From assembly GCA_963736455.1 (NCBI GenBank), contig CAVTON010000002.1:806001-870000 (forward strand): DNA of 64,000 nt. The letters are read 5' to 3'. Position 1 is the first letter of the stretch, and each line of letters opens with the position of its first letter. The translations under genes and the position numbers were made by a program. The notes beneath the pieces are model-generated. The model did not search any database. It saw nothing but the letters and a program-made list of their open reading frames with translations, and had not been told where the DNA came from. This DNA comes from DAHUXD01 sp963736455. GTDB lineage: Bacteria; Acidobacteriota; Thermoanaerobaculia; UBA5066; Gp7-AA6. This document shows, piece after piece, positions 61,908 through 64,000 of the stretch.

Positions 61908-63371
61908 GTGGAAGCCCCGGTCTCCGCCCCAAGCTCCGCTCCGGCCCCGGCAGCGGCGCCTCCGGACCCGAAAGCCGCCAAGAAGGCCAACTTCGACGCC
62001 TATCTCGCCAACGTCTCCGCCGGCTCTCTCGAGGCCACGAACAAGCCGATCCAGCTCTTCCTCGAGGTCAGCTCACGCTGCAACCTGCGCTGCAAGAAAT
62101 GCGGGTTTGCGTGGGACCCGTCGCTCGCCAAGAACGGACGCGACCTGTCGTGGCCGATCCTCGAGCGCATGGACGACTTCTTCGCGGCGGCCGTCGAGGT
62201 GTACACGTTCGGATACGGCGAGATGTTTCTGTATCCCGAGCTCGCGCCGCTCGTCACGGTCCTGAAGAACCACGGCTGCAGGACCTCCGGGATCACGAAC
62301 GGCCTCCTGATCCGGCCCGCGGACGTGGTATGGCTCGTCGCGACGGGCTATGACCAGATCACGTTCTCGATCGACGGCGCGACCGATGCGACGATGGAGA
62401 AGCTGCGGGGCGCGAGCCTGACCAAGATCCTGCACACGCTCGAGCTCATCCGCGACGAAAAGGCCCGCCGTAAGTCCGAATTCCCGCGGATCGTCGTGAA
62501 CTTCGTGGCGCAGAACGACAACTACCGGGAGTTGCCGGACCTCGCCCGTCTGCTGGCGCCGCTCGGCATCTACTTCATGGGCGTCAATCCGCTCCACCAC
62601 TTCATGGAGGCTCTGGGGGCGTACGAGAATTACTACAAGGAGTTCCACCTCGGTGCGGTCCCGAAGGAAGCGTTCGAGGCGCTGGTCCAGGAGGCGAAGG
62701 CGATCATCGAGCCGAGTGGAACGACGTTTCAGTGCTTCGTCAATCCGGATTTCGAATGGCCCGACAAGCCGGCGGGCGCCGAGACGGTGGCGCTCCACAA
62801 CCGGACGCTTCCCGAGCCGCCGGCGCCCTCGGAGCTCCCGACGCAGCTCGCGACCCAGGCCGCCGAAACGGCGCCGGCGCCGCCGGCCGCCCCCCAGGCT
62901 TCGGCGGATCCGTTTCCTCCCGTCCCGACGAACCCGGAAACGGGGCTTCCCCTCATGTACTGCCATTACCCGTGGACGACCCTGTATCTGTCGGCGGCGG
63001 GCAAGGCGCGCGTGTGCTGTTTCATGAGCGTCCACGAGGATCTCGGCGAGTTCACCGGCGAGGCGAACGTCGGCGCGGCGTGGAACGGCCCGGCGCTCCA
63101 GTCGGTCCGTGAGCACATCCGCGACGGGCGCGTCCATCCAGCGTGCCGCGAGTGCGTCCTGCACAAGACCTACGAGGTGCATGCCTCGGCGATTCATCCG
63201 ATCCGGGTGGAGCTCGGTCTGGTCCCGCCGAAGGCGCCCGAGCCCGTCGCGGAGTCCGAGCCGATCCCCGTCGTCGCCGAGCCGGATCCCAAAGAGGAGG
63301 TCGGCGTCGTGCGCCGGCTCCTCCGGCGCTTTCGCGCTCCGGAAGGAGAGGGCGCCGGCCGCCCTCAGTAG
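61908..63371 (+). CDS. Radical SAM/SPASM protein
   Basis: A 487-residue radical SAM protein. The cluster motif CNLRCKKCGF lies near residue 58, followed by VYTFGYGEMFLYPEL and ITFSIDGATDATMEKLRG. A Pro/Ala-rich linker of about 50 residues (around EPPAPSELPTQ) leads to a SPASM-type C-terminal region with CHYPW, VCCFM and CRECVLHK. A disordered N-terminus and a Pro/Glu-rich tail flank the core. Similar proteins occur in glycan and lipopolysaccharide clusters with unknown substrates; peptide modification is the alternative. GTG start at 61908. The converging methyltransferase ends four bases away. Confidence 0.85.
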   Translation: MEAPVSAPSSAPAPAAAPPDPKAAKKANFDAYLANVSAGSLEATNKPIQLFLEVSSRCNLRCKKCGFAWDPSLAKNGRDLSWPILERMDDFFAAAVEVYTFGYGEMFLYPELAPLVTVLKNHGCRTSGITNGLLIRPADVVWLVATGYDQITFSIDGATDATMEKLRGASLTKILHTLELIRDEKARRKSEFPRIVVNFVAQNDNYRELPDLARLLAPLGIYFMGVNPLHHFMEALGAYENYYKEFHLGAVPKEAFEALVQEAKAIIEPSGTTFQCFVNPDFEWPDKPAGAETVALHNRTLPEPPAPSELPTQLATQAAETAPAPPAAPQASADPFPPVPTNPETGLPLMYCHYPWTTLYLSAAGKARVCCFMSVHEDLGEFTGEANVGAAWNGPALQSVREHIRDGRVHPACRECVLHKTYEVHASAIHPIRVELGLVPPKAPEPVAESEPIPVVAEPDPKEEVGVVRRLLRRFRAPEGEGAGRPQ

Positions 63372-63374
63372 CCT

Positions 63375-64000
63375 CTACTCGACCGCTCTCATCCAGAGAC
63401 TGCCGCCGCCCGGGAAGACGCCCGGAACGGCCGGCACGAACGGCCGGAGGGCGGCGATGTCCCGGTTCTGAATGAAGTAGTTGCCCAGCAGGATCTCGTA
63501 CTTGCCGCTGTTGGCGAGGAGCGCCGCGAGGACGTACTGCTCGTTCCAGTAGCAGAGCACGTCCTCGGACCACGCTTTCGGGTATTCGTACGGCAGGCAG
63601 ATGTCGTGGACGTGAACGATCACGCCCCGCGGCATGCGAGGCAGGATCCGCAGGAAGAGGTGATTGACGTCCGAGCCCGTCTTCGAGATGTGAGATCCGT
63701 CGATGAAGAGGACGTCCGACGGTTCGAGCTCGAGGAAGACCGCATCCGGAGATTCCTGGACCGGCCGCGCGATGACTTCGACCTCGGCGCCGAGTCGGGA
63801 GAGCCACTGCGGCGCGTGGGGATCGATGCACAGGATCCGGCCGCTGCCGTTGTCCCGCAGCGCCTGCGTGGCGAGCTTGGTCGAGTGGCCGGCGCCGACC
63901 TCGACGACGCGGCGAGGCCGGAACCGGCGGAGGATCGAGTAATAGAGCGAGGCGTCCGAGTGGCTGAACTGGTCGTTTCCCCAGAAGAACGACGCCTCGT
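63375..64000 (-). CDS. Class I SAM-dependent methyltransferase, 5' part outside window
   Basis: The minus-strand frame is open to the end of the window, so the N-terminus is missing. Visible are the SAM-binding motif I VVEVGAGHSTKLA, the acidic motif ILCIDPHAP, LFIDGSHISKTGSDVNHLF and VIVHVHDICLPYEYP, as in methyltransferase family 24 (CmcI/macrocin-O-methyltransferase-like) proteins of glycan clusters. The C-terminus has WNEQYVLAALL and ends SLWMRAVE. A sugar or lipid O-methyltransferase is likely. Confidence 0.85.
   Translation of the reverse strand, partial: EASFFWGNDQFSHSDASLYYSILRRFRPRRVVEVGAGHSTKLATQALRDNGSGRILCIDPHAPQWLSRLGAEVEVIARPVQESPDAVFLELEPSDVLFIDGSHISKTGSDVNHLFLRILPRMPRGVIVHVHDICLPYEYPKAWSEDVLCYWNEQYVLAALLANSGKYEILLGNYFIQNRDIAALRPFVPAVPGVFPGGGSLWMRAVE

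Overview
This 64 kb window is one continuous, very GC-rich, densely coded bacterial chromosome segment. It contains no rRNA, tRNA, CRISPR array, phage or transposase gene that I can see. The gene content suggests a Gram-negative, respiratory heterotroph. It includes an outer-membrane porin ending in Phe, an Oar-like TonB-dependent receptor with an N-terminal carboxypeptidase-regulatory-like domain, several sigma-54 activators, a selenocysteine formate dehydrogenase and Tat-exported proteins. Acidobacteriota (Thermoanaerobaculia-like) is my best guess, because Oar-like receptors are abundant there. This is inference from gene style, not from a marker gene.

Layout. 0-2.7 kb: 3' part of an HpcH/HpaI aldolase, a MoxR/ChlI-type ATPase and a redoxin. 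2.7-9.1 kb: an orphan sugar-binding protein, the glyoxylate shunt operon aceB-aceA, a divergent RamB-like regulator and an FlK-like thioesterase. 10.1-17.4 kb: a formate dehydrogenase operon (catalytic subunit with in-frame UGA and SECIS, FeS subunit, cytochrome b, FdhE, hemerythrin-like protein) and a porin. 17.7-23.4 kb: an MFS symporter followed by a complete CUT1 sugar ABC importer. 23.8-31.5 kb: acetyl-CoA synthetase, EAL protein, S4 protein, LOG protein, HtpX-like protease, LemA and an orphan DGQHR protein.

31.6-40.1 kb holds what I consider the most interesting locus. It encodes a periplasmic adaptor, a PrsK/PrsR-like histidine kinase and sigma-54 response regulator, and a small protein made of a 52-residue leader plus thirteen perfect MRAQ(KA) repeats. 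That small gene has its own -24/-12 promoter, strong ribosome site and strong terminator. Converging on it is an operon for a STAS protein, a triple-GAF protein fused to an HlyD adaptor, and a PqqD-like/M50-protease/HlyD membrane protein. Together these look like a regulated system that makes and exports (perhaps cleaves) a polycationic repeat peptide. I do not recognise it as described.

40.1-46.9 kb: a proline iminopeptidase-like hydrolase, a bufferin-type metallophore operon (Cys-rich precursor, DUF692 and DUF2063 proteins) with an attenuator-like leader and an internal terminator, a TsdA-like dihaem cytochrome, a glycogen-debranching enzyme and a DUF1304 protein. 47-56.7 kb: a GAF/sigma-54 activator, a STAS protein, an arylsulfatase, small membrane proteins, a frameshifted outer-membrane protein, DoxX and the Oar-like receptor, which has an excellent sigma-54 promoter. 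56.8-64 kb: the start of a surface-glycan region, with a three-module glycosyltransferase carrying an in-frame palindromic repeat, an NmrA-like oxidoreductase, a radical SAM/SPASM protein and a methyltransferase cut by the window end.

Acetate, acetyl-CoA and formate handling is the common metabolic theme on the left. Peptide, metal and surface functions dominate the right. Three genes carry apparent single-base indels in short homopolymers, which may be sequencing errors.
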